Shown in pieces: positions 9,469 to 18,655 of a stretch of 64,000 nucleotides of DNA (positions are counted from its first letter, which is position 1; every line of letters starts with the position of its first letter). The notes under the pieces were generated by a model. That model ran no database searches, was not told the origin of the DNA, and saw nothing but the letters and a program-made list of their open reading frames with translations. Position numbers and translations under genes: made by a program. The DNA is from Vannielia litorea (GTDB lineage Bacteria > Pseudomonadota > Alphaproteobacteria > Rhodobacterales > Rhodobacteraceae): the NCBI RefSeq assembly GCF_018424695.1, contig NZ_QTNQ01000011.1, positions 29,352-93,351 on the forward strand, written 5' to 3'.

Positions 9469-11097
9469 ATGTTGCCGCCCCGCTCCGATCTGCCGACACA
9501 TGAGGTCACCAACCAGCCCCCAGCCCGGGGCGACGCGGACCTTTGGGCCGCGGACCCGGTTCTGCGCGAGGCGGTTGCAGCGGCGGGAGGGCAGGCTGAA
9601 CGCTTGGCGGGCTATGGCGCTGAGATGGGCCGGACAGAGATGCGGGAAGCCGGACGCGAGGCCAACCGGCACCCGCCGGAGCTGGTGCTCTTCGATGCGG
9701 GAGGGCGGCGGCTCGACGAGGTGCGCTTTCATCCGGCTTACCATCAGGTGATGCGGGTCAGCACGGGTGCGGGCTATGCCGCAGTCGCCTGGGAAGCCGC
9801 TCCGGGCGGGCATGCGACCCACGCGGCAATGGTCTACCTCGCGAGCCAGGTGGAGCCGGGGCACTGTTGCCCGCTGACGATGACCTATGCCGCCACGCCC
9901 GCGCTGGCCGCCGCCCCCGAGGTGGCAGAGCTCTGGAGGCCGAAGCTGGTATCGCGGGAATATGACCCGTCGATCGCGCCGGTTGCCGGGAAGCGCAGCG
10001 CAACCCTCGGAATGGCGATGACCGAGAAGCAGGGCGGCTCAGACGTGCGCGCCAATGCCACCCGGGCAGTGCAGGATGGCGCGGGCTGGCGGCTTTACGG
10101 GCACAAGTGGTTTTGCTCGGCGCCGATGTCGGACGGGTTCCTGACGCTGGCGCAGGCGCCCGGCGGACTCACCTGCTTTCTCGCGCCGCGCTGGCTTGAG
10201 GGAGAGCGCAACGGGATCCGGCTGATGCGACTGAAGGACAAGCTGGGCAACCGCTCCAATGCCTCGTCGGAGATCGAATACGAGGGTGCCTTTGCGCTGA
10301 TGCTGGGCGAAGAGGGTGCCGGGGTGCGGACGATCATCGAGATGGTCCATCACACCCGGCTCGACACGGCAATGGCCCCGGCGGGCCTCATGCGGGCGGC
10401 ACTGGCGGAGGCGCATCACTGGGTGGCGCATCGGACCGCCTTTCAGCGCAGGCTGATCGACGCGCCGCTGATGCGCGCGGTGCTGGCAGACCTTGCGCTC
10501 GATTGGCAGGGCTGCACGGCCTTGGGCCTGCATGTGGCCGAACGCTTTGACCGGGACGATCCGGAGAGCCGCGCCTTTGCCCGCATTGGCGTGGCGCTGG
10601 CCAAGTTCATCGCCAACAAGCTCTGCCCCGTGGTCTGCGTGGAGGCGATGGAGATGCTGGGCGGCATGGGCTACGTCGAGGACACGGGGCTGCCGCTCCT
10701 TTACCGGGAAGCTCCGCTGAACGGCATCTGGGAAGGGTCTGGCAATGTGATCTGCCTCGACATCCTGCGCACGCTGGCCCGCGAGCCGCTGGCCGGAGAG
10801 GTGCTGCGCTCCGAGATGACCGCCGCCCGCGGCGGCTGTGCTGCCTATGACGGCGCTCTTGCCGAACATTTCGCCCGCTGGCCCGCCCTTCCACCCGAGG
10901 CCGAGGCGCGGTGGTTTGCCGAACGGACGGCACTTCTTCTGGCAGCCTCGATCCTGTTGCGGCATGCGCCCACGCCCGTGGCGGAAGCCTTCGCCACAAC
11001 CCGGCTAAGCGGCCCGCGCGGTCGGGTTGCGGGGGCTGTGCCCGAGGGGGATGTTGGCCCAATTCTGGAGCGCCTCGGCCCGGCTTCTCAGCGATAG
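9469..11097 (+). CDS. aidB: AidB-like acyl-CoA dehydrogenase family protein
   Basis: The 542-residue protein has the acyl-CoA dehydrogenase fold and the length of AidB rather than the usual 380-400 residues. Motifs are AMTEKQGGSDVRAN, KWFCSAPMSDGFL and, near the C-terminal part, YREAPLNGIWEGSGNVICLDILR, which is strongly AidB-like. E. coli AidB belongs to the adaptive response to DNA alkylation and binds DNA and FAD, but members in alphaproteobacteria may act on isovaleryl-CoA-like substrates; the sequence does not settle this. It follows betA by 32 bases in the same direction, so transcriptional read-through is possible. Confidence 0.85.
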   Translation: MLPPRSDLPTHEVTNQPPARGDADLWAADPVLREAVAAAGGQAERLAGYGAEMGRTEMREAGREANRHPPELVLFDAGGRRLDEVRFHPAYHQVMRVSTGAGYAAVAWEAAPGGHATHAAMVYLASQVEPGHCCPLTMTYAATPALAAAPEVAELWRPKLVSREYDPSIAPVAGKRSATLGMAMTEKQGGSDVRANATRAVQDGAGWRLYGHKWFCSAPMSDGFLTLAQAPGGLTCFLAPRWLEGERNGIRLMRLKDKLGNRSNASSEIEYEGAFALMLGEEGAGVRTIIEMVHHTRLDTAMAPAGLMRAALAEAHHWVAHRTAFQRRLIDAPLMRAVLADLALDWQGCTALGLHVAERFDRDDPESRAFARIGVALAKFIANKLCPVVCVEAMEMLGGMGYVEDTGLPLLYREAPLNGIWEGSGNVICLDILRTLAREPLAGEVLRSEMTAARGGCAAYDGALAEHFARWPALPPEAEARWFAERTALLLAASILLRHAPTPVAEAFATTRLSGPRGRVAGAVPEGDVGPILERLGPASQR

Positions 11098-11173
11098 GTC
11101 TCATGTCGCATGCTGTTGCAGTCAGGCAGGTTTCGCATAGACTCGGAGAAAGGTTAAAGGAGCGCGCAAACCA

Positions 11174-12976
11174 GTGATCTATCCCCGTATCCGCGATGCG
11201 TTCTCTGCGGCTTTCATCTTTCTTTTCAGCAGCTTTTCAGTCGGGGCCGACACTCGTATCGGGCTTTCGGTAAGCGGTGGCGATGGTGATTTGCGCGACG
11301 AGATCATCGCCGTCCTCTCGACCCGTTCACTGCTTCTTGAAGGCGAGACCGATCCGCAGGGTCTCGTGGCTGCCGCTCAGGCGGATTACCGCCATATCGT
11401 GGCCGCGCTCTACGGCGAAGGCTACTACGGCCCAACCGTCTCGATCCGGCTCGACGGGCGGGAGGCTGCGCAGATGTCGCCCTTCGCCGTACCGCCCCGG
11501 GTTGACCAGATCAACGTGATCGTGAATCCGGGCCCGCTGTTCCGCTTTGGCCGTGCCGAGGTTGCGCCGCTCGCCCCGCGCACCGCACTGCCGCCGGGCT
11601 TCCGGACCGGTGAGCCAGCGCGGGTGCCGGTGATCGAGGAGGCGGGTGTGGCGGCCATCGACCGTTGGCGCGAGCTCGGCTTCGCCAAGACCGAAGCCAC
11701 GAGCCAGCGCATTACCGCTACACACCCGGCGCGGCGGCTCGACGTGTCGGTGGGCCTCAACCCGGGGCGCAAGCTGCGCTTCGGAAACCTCGTCGTGTCG
11801 GGCAATGAGCGGGTGCGCACCGACCGGATCGTCGAGATCGCGGGCCTGCCACGCGGCGAAACCTTCCATCCCGACGAGGTTGCCAAGGCCTCGACACGGC
11901 TTCAGCGCAGCGGTGCCTTCCGCTCTGTGACCCTCAGCGAGGCGGAGCGGGCCAACCCGGATGGCACGCTTGATATCGAGGCCAGCCTCGTGGAGGCCAA
12001 GCGCCGCCGGCTCGGATTTGGCGCCGAGGTGACCACACTGGAGGGTGCCACGCTGTCGGCCTTCTGGCTCCACCGCAACCTTCTGGGCGGCGCCGAGCGA
12101 CTGCGTTTTGACGGCGAGATCAGCAATATCGGGCTCGGTGGCGACAACGGAGTGGATTACCGCCTCTCGGTGCTCTTTGGCCGACCCGGCACCTTCAACG
12201 CGGATACGGATCTCTACATCCGCGCCGCGCTGGAGCACGAGGACGAGCCGCTCTATCTTTCGCAGAGCTTCGAGATCGAGGCGGGTGTGACCCGGATCGT
12301 GAACGAGGAGTACAAGTTTCAGGCCGGGCTCGGGCTGCTTTACTCCCACACCGAAGACGATATCGGCATCCGGGACTTCACCCTGCTCACCCTGCCCTTC
12401 AGCGGCACTCTGGACCGGCGTGACAACGATCTGGATCCGAAGAACGGCTACTTCTTCAACGTCGATTTCACCCCTTTCGTCGGGCTGTCCGGCTCGGGCA
12501 ACGGCGCGCGGCTCTATGCCGATGCACGGGGCTATCGCAGCTTTGGCGCCGAGGAACGCATCACGCTGGCCGGACGGCTTCAACTTGGCTCGGTCATGGG
12601 CACCGACGTGACGAATACCGTGCCAGACTTCCTGTTCTACTCCGGCGGTGGCGGCACGGTGCGGGGGCAGCCCTATCAGTCGCTGGGCGTGACCCTTCCG
12701 GGCGGCGAAGAGATAGGCGGGCGCAGCTTTCTTGGTGCCTCCGTCGAGGTGCGCGGGGCGGTAAGCGAGAAAATCCAAGTGGTTGGCTTCTATGACTTCG
12801 GCCTCATCAGCGCCGAAAGCTGGCCGGGGGAAGAGGGCGAGAGCCACGCGGGCGCCGGCCTTGGCATTCGCTACCAGACCGGCCTCGGCCCGATCCGCCT
12901 AGACGTGGCCACCCCGGTGGGTGGTGATACCGGCGATGGGGTGGAGCTTTACATCGGCATCGGGCAGGCCTTCTGA
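11174..12976 (+). CDS. tamA: Translocation and assembly module protein TamA (Omp85 family)
   Basis: A 600-residue outer-membrane protein of the Omp85 superfamily. It has a signal peptide (cleavage near SVGA), periplasmic POTRA-like repeats up to about residue 270 (for example RFGNLVVSGNERVRTDRIVEIAGLPRG, split by domain breaks) and a C-terminal beta-barrel with GGGTVRGQPYQSLG and GLGIRYQTGLGPIRLDVATPV, ending in phenylalanine. It cooperates with TamB, whose gene begins one base after this stop. The start is a GTG preceded by AAAGGAG; no ATG fits the signal peptide. Confidence 0.92.
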   Translation: MIYPRIRDAFSAAFIFLFSSFSVGADTRIGLSVSGGDGDLRDEIIAVLSTRSLLLEGETDPQGLVAAAQADYRHIVAALYGEGYYGPTVSIRLDGREAAQMSPFAVPPRVDQINVIVNPGPLFRFGRAEVAPLAPRTALPPGFRTGEPARVPVIEEAGVAAIDRWRELGFAKTEATSQRITATHPARRLDVSVGLNPGRKLRFGNLVVSGNERVRTDRIVEIAGLPRGETFHPDEVAKASTRLQRSGAFRSVTLSEAERANPDGTLDIEASLVEAKRRRLGFGAEVTTLEGATLSAFWLHRNLLGGAERLRFDGEISNIGLGGDNGVDYRLSVLFGRPGTFNADTDLYIRAALEHEDEPLYLSQSFEIEAGVTRIVNEEYKFQAGLGLLYSHTEDDIGIRDFTLLTLPFSGTLDRRDNDLDPKNGYFFNVDFTPFVGLSGSGNGARLYADARGYRSFGAEERITLAGRLQLGSVMGTDVTNTVPDFLFYSGGGGTVRGQPYQSLGVTLPGGEEIGGRSFLGASVEVRGAVSEKIQVVGFYDFGLISAESWPGEEGESHAGAGLGIRYQTGLGPIRLDVATPVGGDTGDGVELYIGIGQAF

Positions 12977-12977
12977 A

Positions 12978-15900
12978 ATGCGCAAGTTTGTCCTTACCCT
13001 TCTCCTCCTTCTCACCCCGCTTGCCGCCACCGCGCAGGAAACTGCCTCAGAAGAGGCCGACAAGGGCTACCTGACCAACCTGCTGCAAGACGTGCTCTCG
13101 AGCGCGGGCCGACAGGTGGTGATCGACGGGTTCCAAGGCGCACTTTCGTCGCGCGCCACCATCGAGCAGATCACCATTGCCGATGACCAGGGCACGTGGC
13201 TCACCGTTGAGGGCGTGGTGCTGGACTGGAACAGAGCAGCACTGCTACGCGGGCGGCTCGAAGTTGCGGAGTTCTCCGCCGAGCGTATCGTTATGCCACG
13301 CGGGCCGCTCACCGATGACACGCCCTCGCCCGAGGCTACACCCTTCTCCATCCCCGAACTGCCCGTCTCCGTCGATATCTCCAAGCTCGCTGTGGAGCGG
13401 GCCGAAATCGGCGCGGCCCTTCTGGGGCAGGACGCCGTGATGCGGCTGGCCGGGGCGGCGCAACTGGATGGTGAAGCGATTGACGTGGACGTGCAGCTTG
13501 ACCGGCTGGATGGAAAAGAGGGCGAGATCACCCTCATTGCCCGTTATGACCCGGAGGCCGAAGAGGCGGCCGTGAACCTTGCCATGCGCGAGGGGCCACA
13601 GGGGATCGCGGCCGGCAAATTGAACATCCCCGGCGCGCCGGCTCTCGATGTGACCTTGCAGGGCGAGGGTCCGGCGAGCGATCTGACACTCCGGCTCGCC
13701 GTGGCCTCGGACGAGGAAGAACGGCTCGGCGGCACCATCGAGCTCACAGCCAGCGAAGAGGCGGGCGCGCCCTTCACCGTTACAGTGGACCTGTCGGGCG
13801 ACGTGACGCCGCTCTTCGCCCCCGATCTGCGCGATTTCTTCGGCCCCGATGTCACCCTGCAGGCCACGGTGGCCCGGGATGCCGAGGGTGAGTTGCGCCT
13901 GTCCGGCCTCTCCCTGGGAGCCCGCACTGCGACGGTAGAGGGCGACTTCCTGTTCGCGCCTTCCGGCTGGCCACGGCGGATGGATCTGCAGATGGCTCTG
14001 CAAGACCCGGGCGGAGCACCGGTGGTTCTGCCCTTCGGCGGCGGCGATACCTCGGTGGCGCGCGCCACGGTGCAACTGGACTATGACGAGGCAAATGGCC
14101 GTGGCTTTACCGCGGCAGCCGAGGCCGTCGGCCTGCGCACCACGGGCTTTGTGGCGGAGGCCGTGGAGATCGGCGCGGAGGGCAACATCACCTCAGGCGA
14201 GGCCGAGGAAATTGGCGCCGTGGCGGCCAATGTCACGCTCGATGCACGCGGGCTCGCCCCCGAAGGCGAGGCGCTCGCCCGCGCCATTGGAGAGGCAATC
14301 AGCGGACAGTTCACGCTGGCCTATGACGAGGGCCAGCCCCTGCGTATCTCCGGGCTCGACATTTCCGGTGCAGACTTTGGCCTGACCGGCGATGTCACCG
14401 TGGATGGTGTGGACACAAACCTTGTCACTGGCCTTGATGTGCGGTTGGAGGCAGAAGATCTCGCCCGCTTCGGCCCCCTCGCGGGCGCCGACCTCAGCGG
14501 CGCGGCGGCGCTCGGGATTTCGGGCAACATGGCTTTGCTGTCGGGTGCCTTCGATCTTGGCCTGAACGGCACCACCACGAATCTCGCAATCGGGCAGGAC
14601 GTGGTGGACCGAATGCTTGCGGGCGACGGGCGGATTGATGTGAGCGTGCGGCGTGACGAGACCGGCATCACCCTACGCCGTGCCGAAGCCCGCACGGAGG
14701 TGGCGCAGATCAGCGCCGAGGGCACCGTTGCCAGCCAAGCTTCGGCACTGGAGTTTTCTGCTGCCCTGCCCTCGCTCTCGCCGATCTTTCCCGACGACAC
14801 GGCCCGTGGCGCAGCGCGGCTCAGCGGACGGGTGGCCCTGGCAGGCACCGAGTTGCAATCGGCCTCCGTTGCCGCCCTGCTCACGGGCGACGCGGAGGAC
14901 GTGCGCCTGCCGGTGGGCGGAGGCCTCAGCCTTTCTGGTGGCACGCTCGACCTTGGCTATGGGGCCGAAGACGGGCGCTGGCAGCTGAACGCGGTGTTCC
15001 GCGACTTCGAGACTGAGGGCTATGGCGCGGAGGCGTTCACGCTTGAGGGTGCGGGCACCCTCGCACAGACGGAGGCCGGCGGGCTTGCCCGCGCCGACGG
15101 GCAACTCGCGCTGTCCGGAAGAGGGATCACAGCCACCGACGCCGCTATGGCGCGGGCTATCGGTGACGAAGCCAAGCTGGAGACCAACTTCGACTACACA
15201 GCCAGCGGCCCGCTGATCCTTGATGATCTCCGCTTCGTTTCCGGTGAAACCACGCTGAATGGCTCTGCCACGCTCAACGCCCCCACCGGCACTGGCCCGA
15301 TCACCTTTGAGGCCACCCTGGACACCCCTGCTCTCGCGCGCTTCGCCGACCTCGCAGGCCTGCCGCTCACCGGGGCCGCCACGCTCAGGGCCAATGGCAC
15401 CTTTCGGCCCGAGGCCGGCAGCGCAGATCTGCGCCTCGATGGCACGACACAGGGCCTTGGCATCGGCAATGACCGGGTTGATCCGGTGCTGGGTGGGGCG
15501 GGCCGCATCGGCGCCGACCTTGCCTATGCGGCGGAGGAGCCTCTGCGGGTGACAAACCTCGCCCTCGCGCTCGACGACACAGAGGTGACCGGGCGCGCGA
15601 CGCTCGCGCAGCCGCTCGGCGGCGCGGCCATCACCTATGACCTCGCGCTGAACGCCCCCACACTTTCCCGCTTTTCCAGCCTTGCGGGCGTGCCGCTCAC
15701 CGGCAGCACGCAGGCAACGGCAACGGGCCTCTTCAACCCGGCCAGTGGCGCGCTCGACCTTGCGCTGGATGGCACCGCCCAGGGCCTTGGCATCAGCAAT
15801 GCCACAGCGGATGCGCTGACCGCCGGAAGCTCGAGCTATGCCGCTCAGGTCAGCCGGGGCAGCACCGAGGAGCCGATCAACATCGAGGCGGCCAGCTTTG

Positions 15901-17420
15901 ACGGGCCGAACCTCGACATCACCGCAAGCGGTACGCCCAGCCGGATCACGCTGGACGCGCGGCTGGCAAACCTCGGCCTGATCGCGCCTGACTTCTCCGG
16001 GCCTGCCAGCGCGAATGGCACGGTCACCATTGATGGCGGCACCATCGGGCTTGATATCAACGCCTCCGGACCAGGTGGCACGACGGCTGCGGTGAACGGC
16101 ACCATCACCGGCAACACCGGCAATCTCTCGATCACCGGGCAGGCGCCACTCGGGTTGGCCAATGCCTTCATAGCGCCACGGCGGCTCAACGGCCCGGCCA
16201 CGCTGGACCTGCGGCTCAACGGCCCGCTCGGGCTGGAAAGCCTCAGCGGCACCGTCCGGGCTTCGGGCGCCCGCGCCGTGGCGCCGGAGCTGGGCATCTC
16301 GCTGGAGGATATCAACGCCAATGTGATCCTCTCGGGTGGCTCGGCTCGGGTGGAGGTGGCGGCGAATGGCGGGCAAGGTGGCGGGCTGGCCGTGCTCGGC
16401 AATGTCGGCCTTTCGGCGCCGCAAAGCGCTGACCTCACCGTGACCTTCCGGAGCTTTGCCCTGCGCGACCCGCAACTCTACGACACCACCGTCAACGGAG
16501 CGATCACCCTTGCAGGGCCGCTCGCGGGCGGCGCGTCGATTTCCGGACGTCTCGAGCTGGGCCGCACCGAGATCCGCATCCCCTCGAGCGGGATCAGCGG
16601 AGTCAACGACATCCCAAACATCACCCACATCGGCGCGCCCGGCAGCGTGCGCGCAACGCAGGACCGCGCCGGGCTGAACGACGGCACCGCAGGCACGGGT
16701 GCGGGCGGCAGCAGCGGCAACGCGGGAATGGCACTGGATATCACGCTATCGGCCCCCAACCAGGTGTTCGTCCGGGGCCGTGGACTGGATGCCGAACTGG
16801 GCGGCTCGCTGCGGATCACCGGCACGACGACAAACATCATCCCCATCGGGGCCTTCGAACTGGTGCGGGGGCGGCTCGACATCCTGAGCCAGCGCTTCCA
16901 GCTCACCGAGGGCACGGCGCGGCTGAGCGGCTCGTTCAACGCCAACCTGCGGTTCGTCGCCACGACCGAAAAGAACGGATACACGATATCGGTGATCCTC
17001 GAAGGCTCCCCCTCGGACCCGCAGATCACCTTCACCTCCGCCCCGGCCCTGCCGCAGGACGAGATCCTGGCACAGCTCATCTTCGGGCGCGACCTTACAA
17101 CCCTGTCGCCGCTGCAGGCACTGGAGCTGGCGAGCGCGGTTGCCACTTTGGCGGGCCGTGGCGGCGCGGGCATCATGGGGCGGCTGCGCGACCAGTTTGG
17201 CCTCGATGATCTCGACGTGACCCAGAGCGAAGAAGGCGGCACAGCCGTGCGGGCCGGCAAGTATATCAGCGATAATGTCTATTCTGACGTGGTGGTGGAA
17301 AGTGACGGAACCACGGAGCTGAACCTGAACCTCCAGATCGGCCCCAACGTGAACGTCAAAGGCTCCACATCTTCTGATGGCAACGCCGGCATCGGGATCT
17401 TCTTTGAGCGGGACTACTGA
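12978..17420 (+). CDS. tamB: Translocation and assembly module protein TamB
   Basis: A very large 1480-residue protein with an N-terminal signal or anchor (LTLLLLLTPLAATA), a long low-complexity beta-rich body full of LDGTTQGLGIGN-type repeats, and the conserved C-terminal DUF490/TamB region (PQITFTSAPALPQDEILAQLIFGRDL through FFERDY). TamB spans the periplasm, links the inner membrane to TamA and is thought to act in outer-membrane protein insertion and lipid transport. The ATG at 12978 follows the tamA stop by one base, so the pair is co-translated. Internal segments around residues 775-990 repeat one another (ARFADLAGLPLTG versus SRFSSLAGVPLTG; DGTTQGLGI versus DGTAQGLGI), suggesting duplication. 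Confidence 0.93.
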   Translation: MRKFVLTLLLLLTPLAATAQETASEEADKGYLTNLLQDVLSSAGRQVVIDGFQGALSSRATIEQITIADDQGTWLTVEGVVLDWNRAALLRGRLEVAEFSAERIVMPRGPLTDDTPSPEATPFSIPELPVSVDISKLAVERAEIGAALLGQDAVMRLAGAAQLDGEAIDVDVQLDRLDGKEGEITLIARYDPEAEEAAVNLAMREGPQGIAAGKLNIPGAPALDVTLQGEGPASDLTLRLAVASDEEERLGGTIELTASEEAGAPFTVTVDLSGDVTPLFAPDLRDFFGPDVTLQATVARDAEGELRLSGLSLGARTATVEGDFLFAPSGWPRRMDLQMALQDPGGAPVVLPFGGGDTSVARATVQLDYDEANGRGFTAAAEAVGLRTTGFVAEAVEIGAEGNITSGEAEEIGAVAANVTLDARGLAPEGEALARAIGEAISGQFTLAYDEGQPLRISGLDISGADFGLTGDVTVDGVDTNLVTGLDVRLEAEDLARFGPLAGADLSGAAALGISGNMALLSGAFDLGLNGTTTNLAIGQDVVDRMLAGDGRIDVSVRRDETGITLRRAEARTEVAQISAEGTVASQASALEFSAALPSLSPIFPDDTARGAARLSGRVALAGTELQSASVAALLTGDAEDVRLPVGGGLSLSGGTLDLGYGAEDGRWQLNAVFRDFETEGYGAEAFTLEGAGTLAQTEAGGLARADGQLALSGRGITATDAAMARAIGDEAKLETNFDYTASGPLILDDLRFVSGETTLNGSATLNAPTGTGPITFEATLDTPALARFADLAGLPLTGAATLRANGTFRPEAGSADLRLDGTTQGLGIGNDRVDPVLGGAGRIGADLAYAAEEPLRVTNLALALDDTEVTGRATLAQPLGGAAITYDLALNAPTLSRFSSLAGVPLTGSTQATATGLFNPASGALDLALDGTAQGLGISNATADALTAGSSSYAAQVSRGSTEEPINIEAASFDGPNLDITASGTPSRITLDARLANLGLIAPDFSGPASANGTVTIDGGTIGLDINASGPGGTTAAVNGTITGNTGNLSITGQAPLGLANAFIAPRRLNGPATLDLRLNGPLGLESLSGTVRASGARAVAPELGISLEDINANVILSGGSARVEVAANGGQGGGLAVLGNVGLSAPQSADLTVTFRSFALRDPQLYDTTVNGAITLAGPLAGGASISGRLELGRTEIRIPSSGISGVNDIPNITHIGAPGSVRATQDRAGLNDGTAGTGAGGSSGNAGMALDITLSAPNQVFVRGRGLDAELGGSLRITGTTTNIIPIGAFELVRGRLDILSQRFQLTEGTARLSGSFNANLRFVATTEKNGYTISVILEGSPSDPQITFTSAPALPQDEILAQLIFGRDLTTLSPLQALELASAVATLAGRGGAGIMGRLRDQFGLDDLDVTQSEEGGTAVRAGKYISDNVYSDVVVESDGTTELNLNLQIGPNVNVKGSTSSDGNAGIGIFFERDY

Positions 17421-17432
17421 GGCCGAGGCGAC

Positions 17433-18185
17433 ATGGCGGACAAGCTGAAGCCCTATGCGCCCCTGTATCGGCTGAAGCCCCTCGGCTCCGAGATATGGCT
17501 CGTCGATGGCGGGGTGATCGACATGAGCTATGGGCCGGCCTCGCTGCCCTTCACCACCCGCATGGTCGTGGTGCGCCTGCCGGGCGGCGGCCTGTGGCTC
17601 TGGTCGCCGGTCGAGCCAGAGCCCGGGCTGGTGGAGGCCGTGAGCGCGCTGGGGACGGTTGCGCACATCGTCTCACCCAACTTCATCCACTACGCCCATA
17701 TCCCGGCGTGGTCCGCGCTGTTTCCCGAGGCGCGAGTCTGGGCCTCGCCCGGTGTTGGGGAGAGGGCCAAGCGCCAGCGCGTGGAAGTGCGTTTCACCGA
17801 CGATCTGGGCAATGCGCCGCCAGAGGCATGGGCCGAGGTGATCGACCAGGTGATATTCCGCGGCTCCAAGGTCATGGTCGAGGTCGATTTCTTCCACCGC
17901 CCGAGTGGCACGCTGATCCTCGCCGACATGATCGAGAACGTGGAGCCCGAGCGCGTGCACAGCCGCTGGATGCGCCTGCTGATGCGGGCTGGCGGCGTAC
18001 TTGCGCCAAGGGGCAGCACGCCACGCGATGTGCAGATGACCTTCTGGGGCCGCCGGGCAGAGGCGCGGACGGCGGTGCAGCGGTTTCGGGACTGGGCGCC
18101 CGAACGCATTGTCATTGCCCACGGCAAGTGCATCGAAGACAACGTGGCCGCTGAGATTGAGCGTGCGTTCCGCTGGGTCGGCTAG
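17433..18185 (+). CDS. DUF4336 domain-containing protein
   Basis: A 250-residue soluble protein. It resembles DUF4336 proteins, which look like metallo-beta-lactamase-fold relatives without the full set of metal-binding histidines. Seen here are FTTRMVVVRLPGGGLWLWSPVEP, HIVSPNFIHYAHIPAW, GTLILADMIENVEPE and, at the end, RIVIAHGKCIEDN. No enzymatic role is known to me. It lies 12 bases after tamB in the same direction and may be co-transcribed with it, but nothing in the sequence ties it to outer-membrane assembly. Confidence 0.8.
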   Translation: MADKLKPYAPLYRLKPLGSEIWLVDGGVIDMSYGPASLPFTTRMVVVRLPGGGLWLWSPVEPEPGLVEAVSALGTVAHIVSPNFIHYAHIPAWSALFPEARVWASPGVGERAKRQRVEVRFTDDLGNAPPEAWAEVIDQVIFRGSKVMVEVDFFHRPSGTLILADMIENVEPERVHSRWMRLLMRAGGVLAPRGSTPRDVQMTFWGRRAEARTAVQRFRDWAPERIVIAHGKCIEDNVAAEIERAFRWVG

Positions 18186-18192
18186 GGCGCAC

Positions 18193-18615
18193 TCAGAACA
18201 GCCGCCGCCCGCGCCGGGCCATTTCGAAGCCGTGGCCTTGCGCGTTGGTGCAACGCACGCCCGTGGTTGCCACTTCACAGCGAAAGCCCTCCAGCACCCA
18301 TTCGGAGCCATAGGAAAGCTGGGGCGTGGGATAGGGCCAGAATACATCGCCTTGGCAGGCGGTGATGCCAAACGGCGTGCCGGAGGGCTCCAACACGATG
18401 GCTGCCGTGCGATCCAGATCGCAGGGCTCGTGCAGGGGCGGCGACCAATTGGCTTCGAAGATCAGGCACACCAGCCCTGCCTCGCTCGGGCCAAGGCTGC
18501 CGGGCGCATAGCACAGGATGTTGCCCGAGGGCGTCGCGAAGGACGCCGCACGGGCCGGAAGCGCGAAGGCGAGAAGCGGGGCCAGAAGCAGAGCGAGGAG
18601 AGCGTGACGGGTCAT
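18193..18615 (-). CDS. Small secreted cysteine-containing protein (DUF6636-like)
   Basis: A 140-residue protein with a clear signal peptide (LLALLLAPLLAFALPARA) and a mature part containing ATPSGNILCYA, LVCLIFEANW, GITACQGD, FRCEVATTGVRCTN and GHGFEMARRGRRLF. The TPSGNIxC opening and six paired cysteines resemble small exported DUF6636-type proteins; disulfides are likely. It converges on the DUF4336 gene with only 7 bases between their ends and follows the dimethylglycine-dehydrogenase-like gene's end in the opposite sense of a tail, with no terminator visible. Function unknown. Confidence 0.75.
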   Translation of the reverse strand: MTRHALLALLLAPLLAFALPARAASFATPSGNILCYAPGSLGPSEAGLVCLIFEANWSPPLHEPCDLDRTAAIVLEPSGTPFGITACQGDVFWPYPTPQLSYGSEWVLEGFRCEVATTGVRCTNAQGHGFEMARRGRRLF

Positions 18616-18655
18616 GGCGGTTTGATGCCATGCCCGCCGCTGCTGTGTCAGCCCC

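Noticed and set aside
14673..16628. 651-codon frame antisense to tamB
   Set aside because: It lacks motifs, is arginine- and glycine-rich as expected from the complement of high-GC coding DNA, and lies wholly inside a well-supported gene.
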